Assembly: GCF_000368965.1 (NCBI RefSeq)
Contig: NZ_KB849779.1
Span: 124,001 to 188,000, forward strand
Reading direction: 5' to 3'
DNA length: 64,000 bases
Origin: Acinetobacter calcoaceticus DSM 30006 = CIP 81.8
GTDB lineage: Bacteria; Pseudomonadota; Gammaproteobacteria; Pseudomonadales; Moraxellaceae
Shown here: one piece after another, positions 55,441 through 64,000 of the stretch
Position numbering within the stretch: the first letter of the stretch is position 1
Layout of the letters: the number at the start of each line of letters is the position of its first letter
Program-made: the position numbers and the translations under genes
The notes under the pieces: model-generated
Seen by the model: only the letters and a program-made list of their open reading frames with translations
Database searches by the model: none
Told to the model about the DNA's origin: nothing

Positions 55441-57585
55441 ATGAATACAATTTTATTGATTCCTACAGGTGAAGGGGTTGGTTTAACCTCTGCCTGCCTA
55501 GGCATGATTTACGCACTTGATTGTAACGGGATTAAAGCAGGCTTTTTAAAACCATTTTCTCAAGAAGACCAAGAGCATCTTGATCGAACAACTTCTTTAT
55601 TTGGTCACTTATTTCAAGGTAAAACTGTTCAATCTATTTCGCATGAAAAATTAACTCAGCTTATTGCCGCTGGGGAAGTGGATGAATTACTTGAAGAAGC
55701 TGTAAGCCTACATCGCAGTGTTGCAGCAGACCATGATGTCATTATTGTGGAAGGCTTATTACCAAACGGACAAGACCACTTCGCCAGTGAACTCAACGCA
55801 AGTCTTGCACAAGCACTTGATGCAGAAGTCGTATTGGTCAGTACAGCAGATATTCAAAACCCTAAAAAAGCCGCAGAAAAAGTAGATGCTCATTTACGTC
55901 AGTTTGGCGGTGCAGCGTCAAATCGTACTGCGGGTGTACTCTTTATGCGTACCCGTGGATTAACCGAAGAAACAGCACAAATTCCTGTGGCGTTTGATCC
56001 ATCATTACGACCAACCGAAGACATCGCAAAATTTACGACCGAATTGCAAAAATATAATCGTTATTTTGGCTCTAGCGATTTACCAATTATTGGTTTAGTT
56101 CCATTTAGTAATACCCTAAGCGTACCTAGAACCCTAGATATTGCGAATGTAATTGATGGACAGTGGGTACATCAAGGTGAAGCTAAAACACGCCGTATTT
56201 TGCATTCAAGTTTAATTGCGTCAAGCATTGAATATGAACTGAATAAGTTCATTGCAGGTGAACTAATTATTAGTGCGTCTGAGCGTACAGACGTATTACT
56301 GGCAAGTAGTTTGGCGACCAGTAATGGTATTCCACTCGCTGGCTTGGTTCTTACTGAACGTGAAGCACCAGCTCCTGAGCTTTTAGAGTTTTGCCAAAGT
56401 GCGATCAAGCAAGGCTTACCGATTTTACATACACGTCTCAATACATTAGAAACTGCTCAGCGTTTATCTGACTTTGGTAATGAAATTCCCGTCGATGATA
56501 CTGAACGTGCGGAACAAGTGACTCGTTTTGTTTCAAGTCATATTGATGTCGAGTGGCTTAAGCAGCACAGCAACAATGCCGCTACCCCTCGCCTGTCTCC
56601 ATCGGCTTTTCGTCATGAACTGGTGCAAAAATCGATTGCAGCGAAAAAACGCATTGTACTGCCTGAAGGCGATGAGCCACGCACCATTCAAGCTGCAGCC
56701 ATTTGTCAGGCACGTGGTATTGCTGACTGTATTTTACTGGCAAAACCAGAGGCTGTTCAGGATGTTGCAAAAGCCCGTGGTATTGAATTACCAGCCGGAT
56801 TAGCAATTGTTGATCCAGATAGCATTCGCGACCAATATGTAGCGCCAATGGTCGAGCTACGTAAAGGTAAACTCAACGAACTTCAAGCGAAAGAACAACT
56901 TCAAGATACCGTAGTGCTGGGTACAATGATGTTAGCTTTAGACGAAGTAGATGGCTTAGTTTCTGGTGCAGTACACACCACAGCAAATACGGTCCGCCCA
57001 GCATTCCAGCTCATCAAAACAGCCCCTGAATATTCACTGGTTTCATCAATCTTCTTTATGCTTTTACCAGATGAAGTTTATGTGTATGGCGACTGTGCAA
57101 TTAATCCAGACCCTACCGCAGAACAATTAGCTGAAATTGCGATTCAGTCTGCTGACTCGGCTAAAGCTTTTGGAATTGATCCACGTATTGCCATGATCAG
57201 TTATTCAACTGGAACATCTGGAACAGGTGCAGATGTTGAGAAGGTACAACAAGCAACTCAAATTGCTCAGCAACGTCGCCCTGATTTACTTATTGATGGT
57301 CCACTTCAATACGATGCAGCTTCAGTTGAAAGTGTTGGACGCCAAAAAGCACCAGACTCACGCGTTGCTGGCCGTGCCAATGTATTTATTTTCCCTGACT
57401 TAAATACGGGTAACACCACGTACAAAGCAGTACAACGTGCTGCGAATGTTGTGAGCGTTGGACCAATGTTGCAAGGTCTCAACAAACCTGTAAATGACTT
57501 GTCTCGCGGAGCATTGGTAGATGACATCGTGTTTACCATTGCGTTAACGGCAATTCAGGCAGAACAGCAAGCCGCTGCTAAATAA
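55441..57585 (+). CDS. pta: Phosphate acetyltransferase (long form)
   Basis: Pta swaps CoA and phosphate on the acetyl group. The 714-residue protein is the long, class II form: an N-terminal P-loop-like domain (IPTGEGVGLTSACLG), a central DRTGG-type domain (about 200-340) and the C-terminal catalytic PTA domain from about 385, with SYSTGTSGTGADVEKV and DGPLQYDAAS. It forms the ackA-pta operon. Confidence 0.95.
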   Translation: MNTILLIPTGEGVGLTSACLGMIYALDCNGIKAGFLKPFSQEDQEHLDRTTSLFGHLFQGKTVQSISHEKLTQLIAAGEVDELLEEAVSLHRSVAADHDVIIVEGLLPNGQDHFASELNASLAQALDAEVVLVSTADIQNPKKAAEKVDAHLRQFGGAASNRTAGVLFMRTRGLTEETAQIPVAFDPSLRPTEDIAKFTTELQKYNRYFGSSDLPIIGLVPFSNTLSVPRTLDIANVIDGQWVHQGEAKTRRILHSSLIASSIEYELNKFIAGELIISASERTDVLLASSLATSNGIPLAGLVLTEREAPAPELLEFCQSAIKQGLPILHTRLNTLETAQRLSDFGNEIPVDDTERAEQVTRFVSSHIDVEWLKQHSNNAATPRLSPSAFRHELVQKSIAAKKRIVLPEGDEPRTIQAAAICQARGIADCILLAKPEAVQDVAKARGIELPAGLAIVDPDSIRDQYVAPMVELRKGKLNELQAKEQLQDTVVLGTMMLALDEVDGLVSGAVHTTANTVRPAFQLIKTAPEYSLVSSIFFMLLPDEVYVYGDCAINPDPTAEQLAEIAIQSADSAKAFGIDPRIAMISYSTGTSGTGADVEKVQQATQIAQQRRPDLLIDGPLQYDAASVESVGRQKAPDSRVAGRANVFIFPDLNTGNTTYKAVQRAANVVSVGPMLQGLNKPVNDLSRGALVDDIVFTIALTAIQAEQQAAAK

Positions 57586-57613
57586 TTAATAATTTGATCC
57601 GCTTCTACCTCTC

Positions 57614-57645
57614 GCCATTTGATGTCCGCTCAAATGGCTTTTTTT
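57614..57645 (+). terminator. Terminator of ackA-pta
   Basis: GCCATTTGA-TGTCCGC-TCAAATGGC is a 9-base stem followed by seven T residues, 28 bases after the pta stop. Confidence 0.9.
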
Positions 57646-57766
57646 ATTTTAATCGTTTCAAAATAAATAATTTTCCTATCTCTGACGTTTAAATGCGCTC
57701 TATATAGTCTTATGCGACTTTCGGTCAAAAGATCAACCAATCTCCCACAAAACTATCTTTTTGTCA

Positions 57767-57772
57767 TATAAT
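57767..57772 (+). promoter_or_regulatory. -10 element of the fumarase promoter
   Basis: A perfect TATAAT lies 42 bases before the fumarase start. The -35 region is a poor match. Confidence 0.5.
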
Positions 57773-57813
57773 TTAGCCCGCTAGCTAACAGCCCGCTCAA
57801 GAGATTTTTTGGT

Positions 57814-59340
57814 ATGACAACGATTATCAAACAAGATGACTTGATTACATCAATCAAGGACGCCCTACAGTTTATTTCGTACTATCACCCGCAAGACTTT
57901 ATCCAAGCAATGAGTCGTGCTTATGATCGCGAAGAAAACCAAGCTGCAAAGGATGCAATTGCACAGATTTTAATTAACTCTCGCATGTGTGCGGAAGGTC
58001 ATCGTCCAATTTGCCAAGATACTGGTATTGTTAACGTTTTCCTTGAAGTGGGTTTAGATGTTAAATTTGATTTAACAATGAGCTTAGACGATGCAGTAAA
58101 TGAAGGTGTTCGCCAAGGTTACCTTGAAAATAGCAACGTTCTTCGTGCATCTGTACTTGCTGACCCTGCATTTGGTCGCAAAAACACAAAAGATAATACC
58201 CCTGCTGTAATTCACTACAAACTCGTTCCGGGTAACAAAGTAGATATTACTGTTGCTGCTAAAGGTGGCGGTTCAGAAAACAAATCTAAACTTGCGATGC
58301 TTAACCCATCTGACTCGATTGTTGATTGGGTACTTAAAACTGTACCAACAATGGGTGCAGGCTGGTGTCCTCCAGGTATGCTCGGTATTGGTATTGGTGG
58401 TACTGCTGAAAAAGCCATGATGCTTGCTAAAGAAGCGCTCATGGAAGAAATCAACATGGACGAATTACTTCGTCGTGGACCAGAAAACAAAATCGAAGAA
58501 CTTCGTATCGAAATCTTTGAAAAAGTAAACGCACTTGGTATTGGTGCACAAGGTCTTGGCGGTTTAACCACTGTTCTTGATATTAAAATTAAAGATTACC
58601 CATGTCACGCTGCTGGTAAACCAGTAGGTATGATTCCTAACTGTGCTGCTACTCGTCATGCTCACTTCCAGCTTGATGGTTCAGGTGTAGCTCATATTCA
58701 GGCACCAAAACTTGAAGATTACCCATCTGTAACTTGGGATTCTTCAAAATCTAAACGTGTAAACCTTGATACCATTACTCAAGCAGAAATGGATTCTTGG
58801 AAACCGGGTGACACATTACTCCTTAGCGGAACAATGTACACAGGTCGTGACGCTGCGCACAAACGTATGGTTGAAATGATCGACAACGGTGAAGAATTAC
58901 CAGTTGATCTTAAAGGTAAGTTTATTTACTACGTTGGCCCAGTTGATCCAGTGGGTGACGAAGTTGTTGGTCCTGCTGGTCCTACAACTGCAACACGTAT
59001 GGATAAATTCACACGTAAAGTACTTGAGCATACTGGCTTGTTTGGCATGATCGGTAAGGCTGATCGTGGCCCTACAGCAATTGAAGCAATCAAAGACAAT
59101 AAAGCAACTTACTTAATGGCAGTTGGTGGTGCAGCTTACCTTGTATCTAAAGCTGTTCGCGAAGCTGAAGTTGTTGCGTTTGCAGACTTAGGTATGGAAG
59201 CAATCTACAAATTCGTAGTTGAAGATATGCCTGTTTCTGTTGCAGTTGATGTAAACGGTACTTCAATTCATGCAATTGCTCCAAAAATCTGGCAAGCGAA
59301 AATTGGAAAAATTCCAGTAGTCGATGCTGCGGCAGGCTAA
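57814..59340 (+). CDS. fumA: Class I fumarate hydratase (4Fe-4S)
   Basis: The enzyme interconverts fumarate and malate in the TCA cycle using an oxygen-labile 4Fe-4S cluster. The 508-residue protein has cluster cysteines in ICQDTGIVNVF, IPNCAATRH and the GAGWCPPGM region. The alpha and beta domains are on one chain, as in FumA/FumB. FumA and FumB cannot be separated by sequence here, so the symbol is nominal. Confidence 0.93.
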   Translation: MTTIIKQDDLITSIKDALQFISYYHPQDFIQAMSRAYDREENQAAKDAIAQILINSRMCAEGHRPICQDTGIVNVFLEVGLDVKFDLTMSLDDAVNEGVRQGYLENSNVLRASVLADPAFGRKNTKDNTPAVIHYKLVPGNKVDITVAAKGGGSENKSKLAMLNPSDSIVDWVLKTVPTMGAGWCPPGMLGIGIGGTAEKAMMLAKEALMEEINMDELLRRGPENKIEELRIEIFEKVNALGIGAQGLGGLTTVLDIKIKDYPCHAAGKPVGMIPNCAATRHAHFQLDGSGVAHIQAPKLEDYPSVTWDSSKSKRVNLDTITQAEMDSWKPGDTLLLSGTMYTGRDAAHKRMVEMIDNGEELPVDLKGKFIYYVGPVDPVGDEVVGPAGPTTATRMDKFTRKVLEHTGLFGMIGKADRGPTAIEAIKDNKATYLMAVGGAAYLVSKAVREAEVVAFADLGMEAIYKFVVEDMPVSVAVDVNGTSIHAIAPKIWQAKIGKIPVVDAAAG

Positions 59341-59345
59341 TCGAG

Positions 59346-59372
59346 AAAAGCACCGAATTCGGTGCTTTTTTT
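59346..59372 (+). terminator. Terminator of the fumarase gene
   Basis: AAAAGCACCGAATTCGGTGCTTTTTTT, a tight palindromic hairpin, follows the stop by five bases. Confidence 0.92.
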
Positions 59373-59481
59373 ATGCATTCTTTTTTATTTTAAAATCTGA
59401 AAAGAATTGTAACAATTACTTCTTCAATCTGTGCTATTAATAAATGCACTCTCTCGCCATATATTGAATATAGGTCATTTC

Positions 59482-60036
59482 ATGACTATTCGCCCTATTC
59501 TTAAAAATCTTTCAATCAGCCTCTGCTTAAGCTGTATTACGACAAGCTTATTTGCATCTCCTGCCAAATTAAGTTCAGTCAAAGAACTCATGCAAATGAG
59601 CCAAATTGATTACCTGCTTAAAGAATCAATTAATGAATTAACGCCTTATTATGATCAACAGGCAGAACAGATCGTTAGTAATATCACGGGTATCAAAACT
59701 TTAGGTCCAAAAGAAAAAGAAGCTGCGAAAAAGCTCGGTTTACTATTGAAAGATTCAAGCAATCAACTCATCAGCAACCCTAAAACTGCCCAAGCCTTAC
59801 AAGACATTTATTTAAAGACATATTCTGAAGAAGAGATTCAAGCGAATCTTAAATTTTTAAAAACCCCAGAAGGCCAATCGATTACACGTAAAAACGTGCA
59901 GATTATGGGGCAAATTTCAGAATATATGATGGAGTTAGGACAACAGACCTTTAATGATCCTAAAGCACGAGATCATATGCAAGAAGAGATGCTTAAAATT
60001 ATTGCACCATTGATGAAAGATAAAGAAAAGTCTTAA
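59482..60036 (+). CDS. Exported DUF2059-domain protein
   Basis: The 184-residue product has a signal peptide ending LFA and a helical domain with the DUF2059 motif TYSEEEIQANLKFLKTPEGQ. The family is common in Proteobacteria and its function is unknown. I use the ATG at 59482 with AGGT eight bases upstream; the longer frame from 59431 would spoil the signal peptide. The end of the gene overlaps a perfect 15-base hairpin. Confidence 0.83.
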   Translation: MTIRPILKNLSISLCLSCITTSLFASPAKLSSVKELMQMSQIDYLLKESINELTPYYDQQAEQIVSNITGIKTLGPKEKEAAKKLGLLLKDSSNQLISNPKTAQALQDIYLKTYSEEEIQANLKFLKTPEGQSITRKNVQIMGQISEYMMELGQQTFNDPKARDHMQEEMLKIIAPLMKDKEKS

Positions 60037-60051
60037 CTTTTCTTTATCTTT
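60016..60051. terminator. A/T-rich hairpin at the end of the DUF2059 gene
   Basis: AAAGATAAAGAAAAG and CTTTTCTTTATCTTT are a perfect 15-base inverted repeat with a six-base loop that contains the stop codon. The stem is weak in GC, so it may be a terminator for both converging genes or only a processing signal. Confidence 0.5.
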
Positions 60052-60060
60052 TGCAAGTTA

Positions 60061-60777
60061 TTACCAAGTTAAAGGATTCCATAATTTAAAGGGTTTAATC
60101 AGATGTACATCTGATTTTTCATCATATTTGGCAGGTTTTAATTCTTGTGGCTTATGTCGAATCTTGCCTGAAGCATCTTCTGCTACAAAGTTGTAGCTTG
60201 AAGATTTCAACTCGGTAAAGGCAATTTCTCTACGGCCAATATTATCTTGCATTAACATAAATGGGCCAGTGTGTTCACCTCGGTCCATTTTATTTTCTTC
60301 ATCATATTTCAAATAATAAGACGTTCCAGCCTCAACAGTTATATCCATATATTTTGGCTCTTGAAAATGAATCCCCAATAAAGGGCGGCTCGCAGAAAGA
60401 CGATAAGTCCCTGCTGGCAATTCAATCCAATAATAATGGTTATGTAGTAGGCTCGGAATTCGCTTGCCATTTACAAACAGGTTAATCGCAGCAATTTCCT
60501 GACGATTCCATTTTGTATCTGGTCGATAGAGATAAACAACAGCAGCTTGTGCGTTTTGTGGTTTGATCGGGACAAATGTCTGACCCAATTTTTGATTAAC
60601 CCAACCACCCACGGCAAAACCACCTACGTGATATTGGTCTAATAGTCCGGGTTCTTTTTCAACATCGACTTTAGGTAAGGTTGCAGTCAATTCACCCGTA
60701 TTTTTTTCTAAATGAGATGAACTTTGACAGCCCACAAACAGTCCGGCACAGCACAAAGATACGATTAAATAACGCAT
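60061..60777 (-). CDS. DUF2846-type lipoprotein
   Basis: The 238-residue protein has a lipoprotein signal ending FVGC (Cys17) and a central domain with AAVVYLYRPDTKWN and YYWIELPAGTYRLSA, typical of DUF2846 lipoproteins. Function unknown. The ATG at 60777 has AGGGATGCC upstream; a TTG four codons earlier is unlikely. Confidence 0.85.
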   Translation of the reverse strand: MRYLIVSLCCAGLFVGCQSSSHLEKNTGELTATLPKVDVEKEPGLLDQYHVGGFAVGGWVNQKLGQTFVPIKPQNAQAAVVYLYRPDTKWNRQEIAAINLFVNGKRIPSLLHNHYYWIELPAGTYRLSASRPLLGIHFQEPKYMDITVEAGTSYYLKYDEENKMDRGEHTGPFMLMQDNIGRREIAFTELKSSSYNFVAEDASGKIRHKPQELKPAKYDEKSDVHLIKPFKLWNPLTW

Positions 60778-60879
60778 GGCATCCCTCAAAGCGTTTTGTT
60801 TTTGATTTATTTTTTACACCGCAAAACTATGCGTATTTTGTATTTTTAAGATTAACACCACCCACATAAATTGAAAACA

Positions 60880-60916
60880 AAAAAAGCACGAATCACTCAC
60901 GCGATTCATGCTTTTT
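60880..60916 (-). terminator. Terminator of clpX
   Basis: On the minus strand AAAAAGCATGAATC pairs with GATTCGTGCTTTTTTT (one G-U pair), 14 bases after the clpX stop. Confidence 0.88.
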
Positions 60917-60929
60917 AGATGAATGAAAT

Positions 60930-62243
60930 CTATGCAGACTTCGAATCAATAACCTTTAAATCAGCCTTTGCAACACTTTCATGTGTTACAGCTTCTTTAG
61001 GTTGACGCTCTGCTTGATAAACAGGTTCTGCTTCACCATTAATGACTGCTTCATTAATAATGACTGTCCCAACGTCAGTACGGCTTGGTAAATCGTACAT
61101 GGTTTCAAGCAGTACGTTCTCCATAATAGAACGTAAACCACGCGCACCCGTATTGCGTTCAAGTGCTTTCTTCGCGATAGCACGCAATGCAGAATCTTCA
61201 AAGATCAGATCAACATTTTCCATGGTGAAAAGATATTGATACTGGCGAGTTAATGCATTTTTTGGCTCAGTCAAAATTTGCATTAATGCTTCTTCATCCA
61301 ACTCTTCAAGTGTAGCAATCACTGGTAAACGACCAATGAATTCTGGAATTAAACCAAATTTCACTAAGTCGGTTGGCTCAACCTGACGGAACAATTCAGC
61401 AAGTTTTTTGGTTTCATCTTTGTTTTTAACATCAGCTGTAAAACCAATACCGCCTTTCTCTTGACGCTGCTGTACAATTTTTTCCAAACCAGAAAATGCA
61501 CCACCACAAATAAACAAGATATTCGAGGTGTCAATTTGGATAAACTCTTGCTGCGGATGCTTACGCCCACCTTGCGGAGGAATAGAAGCCACTGTACCTT
61601 CAATCATTTTTAACAATGCTTGTTGTACACCTTCACCAGAAACATCACGCGTAATTGACGGGTTTTCAGATTTACGAGTAATCTTGTCAATTTCGTCAAT
61701 ATAGATAATGCCCTTCTGAGCTTTTTCTACATCGTAGTCTGCTTTTTGCAAAAGCTTTTGTACAATATTTTCAACATCTTCGCCCACATAACCAGCTTCG
61801 GTTAATGTTGTTGCATCTGCCATTGCAAATGGAACATCTAAAAGGCGAGCTAATGTTTGCGCAAGTAAAGTTTTACCCGAACCTGTAGGTCCAATCAGTA
61901 GAATGTTACTTTTAGCAATTTCTACTTCTTTAGACACATGGCCATTATGACCAACTTTTAGGCGTTTATAATGGTTATAAACCGCAACAGATAACGTCTT
62001 TTTGGCAAGATCTTGACCAATCACATATTGATCAAGCGCAGCACGTATTTCATGTGGTTTTGGCAATGCCTTACTCGCCCAGTCCCCTGCTTCAACCTGT
62101 TGGCTGGTTTGTACAAGGTCTAAGCAGACATCCACACATTCATTACAAATATATGCGTCCTCACCTGCAATCAGTTTCCCGACTTCAGACTGCGTTTTAC
62201 CGCAAAATGAACAATGTTTTTGTCCTTGAGGATGTTCGGACAT
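60930..62243 (-). CDS. clpX: ATP-dependent Clp protease ATP-binding subunit ClpX
   Basis: ClpX unfolds substrates and feeds them to ClpP. The 437-residue protein has the N-terminal zinc domain (CSFCGKTQ and CNECVDVC), Walker [13 protein letters not shown], Walker [11 protein letters not shown] and the IGF-type loop region. I use the ATG at 62243 with GGAG five bases upstream; a GTG two codons earlier would overlap the ribosome binding site. Confidence 0.96.
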   Translation of the reverse strand: MSEHPQGQKHCSFCGKTQSEVGKLIAGEDAYICNECVDVCLDLVQTSQQVEAGDWASKALPKPHEIRAALDQYVIGQDLAKKTLSVAVYNHYKRLKVGHNGHVSKEVEIAKSNILLIGPTGSGKTLLAQTLARLLDVPFAMADATTLTEAGYVGEDVENIVQKLLQKADYDVEKAQKGIIYIDEIDKITRKSENPSITRDVSGEGVQQALLKMIEGTVASIPPQGGRKHPQQEFIQIDTSNILFICGGAFSGLEKIVQQRQEKGGIGFTADVKNKDETKKLAELFRQVEPTDLVKFGLIPEFIGRLPVIATLEELDEEALMQILTEPKNALTRQYQYLFTMENVDLIFEDSALRAIAKKALERNTGARGLRSIMENVLLETMYDLPSRTDVGTVIINEAVINGEAEPVYQAERQPKEAVTHESVAKADLKVIDSKSA

Positions 62244-62348
62244 ATTCACTCCACAAATAGAATCTTAAATATTAGGGCAAGATGCACTGCATAAATAACT
62301 AAATGGAGATCTTTTTCAACATCTCAAGTTATTTATATAGGAAGCTCC

Positions 62349-62954
62349 TTATGGACGCTTACTTAACACCTGATCAACCAAACCATATTCTTTAGCAGAC
62401 TGTGCTGTCATAAAGTTATCACGGTCAGTATCACGAGCAACGGTTTCGTAGTCTTGACCACTGTGCTCTGCCATTAAGCGGTTTAAACGTTCTTTAATAA
62501 ATAGAATTTCACGCGCATGAATTTCAATATCCGATGCTTGACCGCGGAAACCACCCAATGGTTGATGGATCATGACACGCGCATTTTCTAGACAATAGCG
62601 TTTGCCTTTAGCACCAGCATTTAACAAGAATGCACCCATTGAAGCAGCTTGACCCATACAATATGTCACGACATCAGGTTTAATAAACTGCATCGTGTCA
62701 TAAATAGCCATGCCCGCTGTCACAGATCCACCTGGAGAATTGATATAAAGGTGGATATCTTTATCAGGGTTTTCAGCTTCTAAAAACAACATTTGGGCAA
62801 CAATCAGATTTGCCATGTTGTCTTCAACTTCACCTGTTAAGAAAATGACGCGCTCACGTAAAAGTCGTGAATAAATATCAAAAGAACGTTCGCCGCGAGA
62901 AGATTGTTCAACCACAACAGGAACTAAAGCATTTTCAATTGTTGGAACATACAT
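62349..62954 (-). CDS. clpP: ATP-dependent Clp protease proteolytic subunit ClpP
   Basis: The 201-residue serine protease has the catalytic Ser in [11 protein letters not shown] and His in MIHQPLGG, with the Asp later in the chain. It lies between tig and clpX, the usual order. Confidence 0.97.
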   Translation of the reverse strand: MYVPTIENALVPVVVEQSSRGERSFDIYSRLLRERVIFLTGEVEDNMANLIVAQMLFLEAENPDKDIHLYINSPGGSVTAGMAIYDTMQFIKPDVVTYCMGQAASMGAFLLNAGAKGKRYCLENARVMIHQPLGGFRGQASDIEIHAREILFIKERLNRLMAEHSGQDYETVARDTDRDNFMTAQSAKEYGLVDQVLSKRP

Positions 62955-63104
62955 ACGTTATTTATTCCTAAATTTTTTGTGACTTAACCTATGGCAACAA
63001 TATGCGGGATAATTTCTCAAATTGCAAAAGGTTCGCACTGAAATATTATATTATTTATACCTAAGTACTTAATGTCGCACTCAAATTAACCACATAGTGA
63101 AAAA

Positions 63105-63132
63105 CAAAAAAGGCGCCTAAAGCGCCTTTTTC
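63105..63132 (-). terminator. Terminator of tig
   Basis: AAAAAAGGCGC-CTAAA-GCGCCTTTTT forms a strong hairpin 16 bases after the tig stop on the minus strand. Confidence 0.9.
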
Positions 63133-63147
63133 TGACTTCTTAAAAGA

Positions 63148-64000
63148 TTAGCCCATACGGCGAGCTTGTTGTTCTTTTAACAAATCATCGTAAGATACAG
63201 CTTTGTCAGTCACTTTAGCAGCAGCTAAGATGTGATCAACAACTTGATCTTCTAATACAACTGCTTCGATTTGAGCACGTTGTTGAGCATCATTTTTGAA
63301 GTATTCAATCACTTCAGTTGGATCTTCGTAAGAAGAAGCCATGTCGTCAATGTAAGCATCAACGCGAGTTTGATCAACTTCAAGTTTAGCGTCAGCTAAA
63401 ACTTTGCTCACCAATACGCCAAGCTTAACAGAACGCTCTGCTTGCTCTTTGAACAATTCGTCAGGAAGCATGCTCTTGTCAAAAGATTGCGCGCCTGCAC
63501 CACCGAACTGTTGAGTGAACTGTTGAACCATTTGTTGACGTTGACGGTCAATTTCTTGAGCAACCATTGCAGTTGGAACTTCAACTTCGTTCGCAGCAAC
63601 AAGTGCGTCAAAAGCAGCTTGTTTAACTTGGTTACGTAAACCATTGCGAACTTCACGTTCCATATTCTTGCGAACGTCAGCTTTTAACTTCTCAACGCCT
63701 TCTTCTTCAGTTACACCGAAGATTTTCAAGAATTCAGCATCAATTTCTGGAAGTTTTGATTTTTCAACTTGCTTCACAGTGATTTTAAACTGAGCTGCTT
63801 TACCAGCCAAGTTTTCAGCTTGGTAGTCTTCAGGGAAAGTAACATCGATTACTTTCTCTTCGCCAGCTTTCATGCCAATGATGCCGTCTTCGAAGCCAGG
63901 AATCATACGACCTGAACCTAACACAAGTTTAAAGTCTTCAGCAGAACCGCCTTCAAACTTCTCACCATCGATAGTGCCTTCAAAGTCAAAAGTCACTTGC
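63148..64000 (-). CDS. tig: Trigger factor (partial, C-terminal part)
   Basis: The frame is open to the window edge, so the N-terminal ribosome-binding domain is missing. The visible 283 residues hold the FKBP-like domain ([14 protein letters not shown], then [19 protein letters not shown], then [15 protein letters not shown]) and the helical C-terminal chaperone domain. Position before clpP-clpX is as in E. coli. Confidence 0.95.
   Translation of the reverse strand, partial: QVTFDFEGTIDGEKFEGGSAEDFKLVLGSGRMIPGFEDGIIGMKAGEEKVIDVTFPEDYQAENLAGKAAQFKITVKQVEKSKLPEIDAEFLKIFGVTEEEGVEKLKADVRKNMEREVRNGLRNQVKQAAFDALVAANEVEVPTAMVAQEIDRQRQQMVQQFTQQFGGAGAQSFDKSMLPDELFKEQAERSVKLGVLVSKVLADAKLEVDQTRVDAYIDDMASSYEDPTEVIEYFKNDAQQRAQIEAVVLEDQVVDHILAAAKVTDKAVSYDDLLKEQQARRMG

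Noticed and set aside
1..64000. Mobile elements, CRISPR arrays, tRNA or rRNA genes
   Set aside because: No transposase or integrase, regular direct-repeat array, or RNA gene pattern was seen when reading both strands.

Overview
This 64 kb window is chromosomal DNA of an Acinetobacter, most likely a member of the A. calcoaceticus-baumannii complex. The base composition is AT-rich, and the housekeeping gene orders (pilF-rodZ-ispG-hisS-yfgM-bamB-der, tig-clpP-clpX, rhodanese-grxC-secB) and protein sequences fit Moraxellaceae. No insertion sequence, prophage, CRISPR array, rRNA or tRNA gene was seen. Species assignment is inference from sequence character only.

Layout. 1-5.3 kb: 3' end of holA, then a macA-macB-outer membrane factor efflux operon (+). 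5.3-10.2 kb: fabI, a BI-1/YccA membrane protein and orn (all -), then rsgA and the rhodanese-grxC-secB set (+). 10.2-27.6 kb: about 20 minus-strand genes, tightly packed and mostly overlapping or within 30 bases of each other, forming an aryl polyene (APE) biosynthesis cluster read from one clear promoter near 27.6 kb. 27.7-37.4 kb: core genes on the minus strand (der, bamB, yfgM-like, hisS, ispG, rodZ-like, pilF, rlmN, ndk, iscX). 37.4-41.6 kb: PAP2 phosphatase, glycosyltransferase and Prc protease (-). 41.8-46.9 kb: nagZ and a methyltransferase (+) separated by a hairpin-rich dispersed repeat, an alpha/beta hydrolase fused to a PilZ-like domain (-), and proA (+). 47-53.4 kb: an Entner-Doudoroff/gluconate region (edd, eda, gntT-type permease, gntK, gapN-like dehydrogenase; all -) with two copies of a shared operator-like palindrome. 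54.2-59.3 kb: ackA-pta and a class I fumarase (+). 59.4-64 kb: a DUF2059 protein (+), a DUF2846 lipoprotein (-), then clpX, clpP and the end of tig (-).

How the genes work together. The APE cluster holds a full iterative type II polyketide/fatty-acid-like machine: aromatic ammonia-lyase, starter ligase, two acyl carrier proteins, a phosphopantetheinyl transferase, two ketosynthases with complete Cys-His-His triads, a half-length ketosynthase-like chain length factor, ketoreductase, dehydratase parts, thioesterase, two acyltransferases, a glycosyltransferase, an MMPL/RND exporter, and LolA-like and lipoprotein factors for delivery to the outer membrane. The two dehydratase hotdog domains are complementary: one keeps the catalytic His and lacks the acid, the other keeps the Glu and lacks the His. 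In the sugar-acid region the permease and kinase would make 6-phosphogluconate, Edd and Eda would split it to pyruvate and glyceraldehyde 3-phosphate, and the GapN-like enzyme could oxidise the latter with NADP. AckA-Pta then handles acetyl-CoA overflow or acetate uptake.

Most genes here are known families. The parts most worth a second look are the split dehydratase active site, the truncated chain length factor and unusual ammonia-lyase selectivity residues in the APE cluster, the hydrolase-PilZ fusion, the paired palindromes of the gluconate region, and the hairpin repeat at 42.9 kb.
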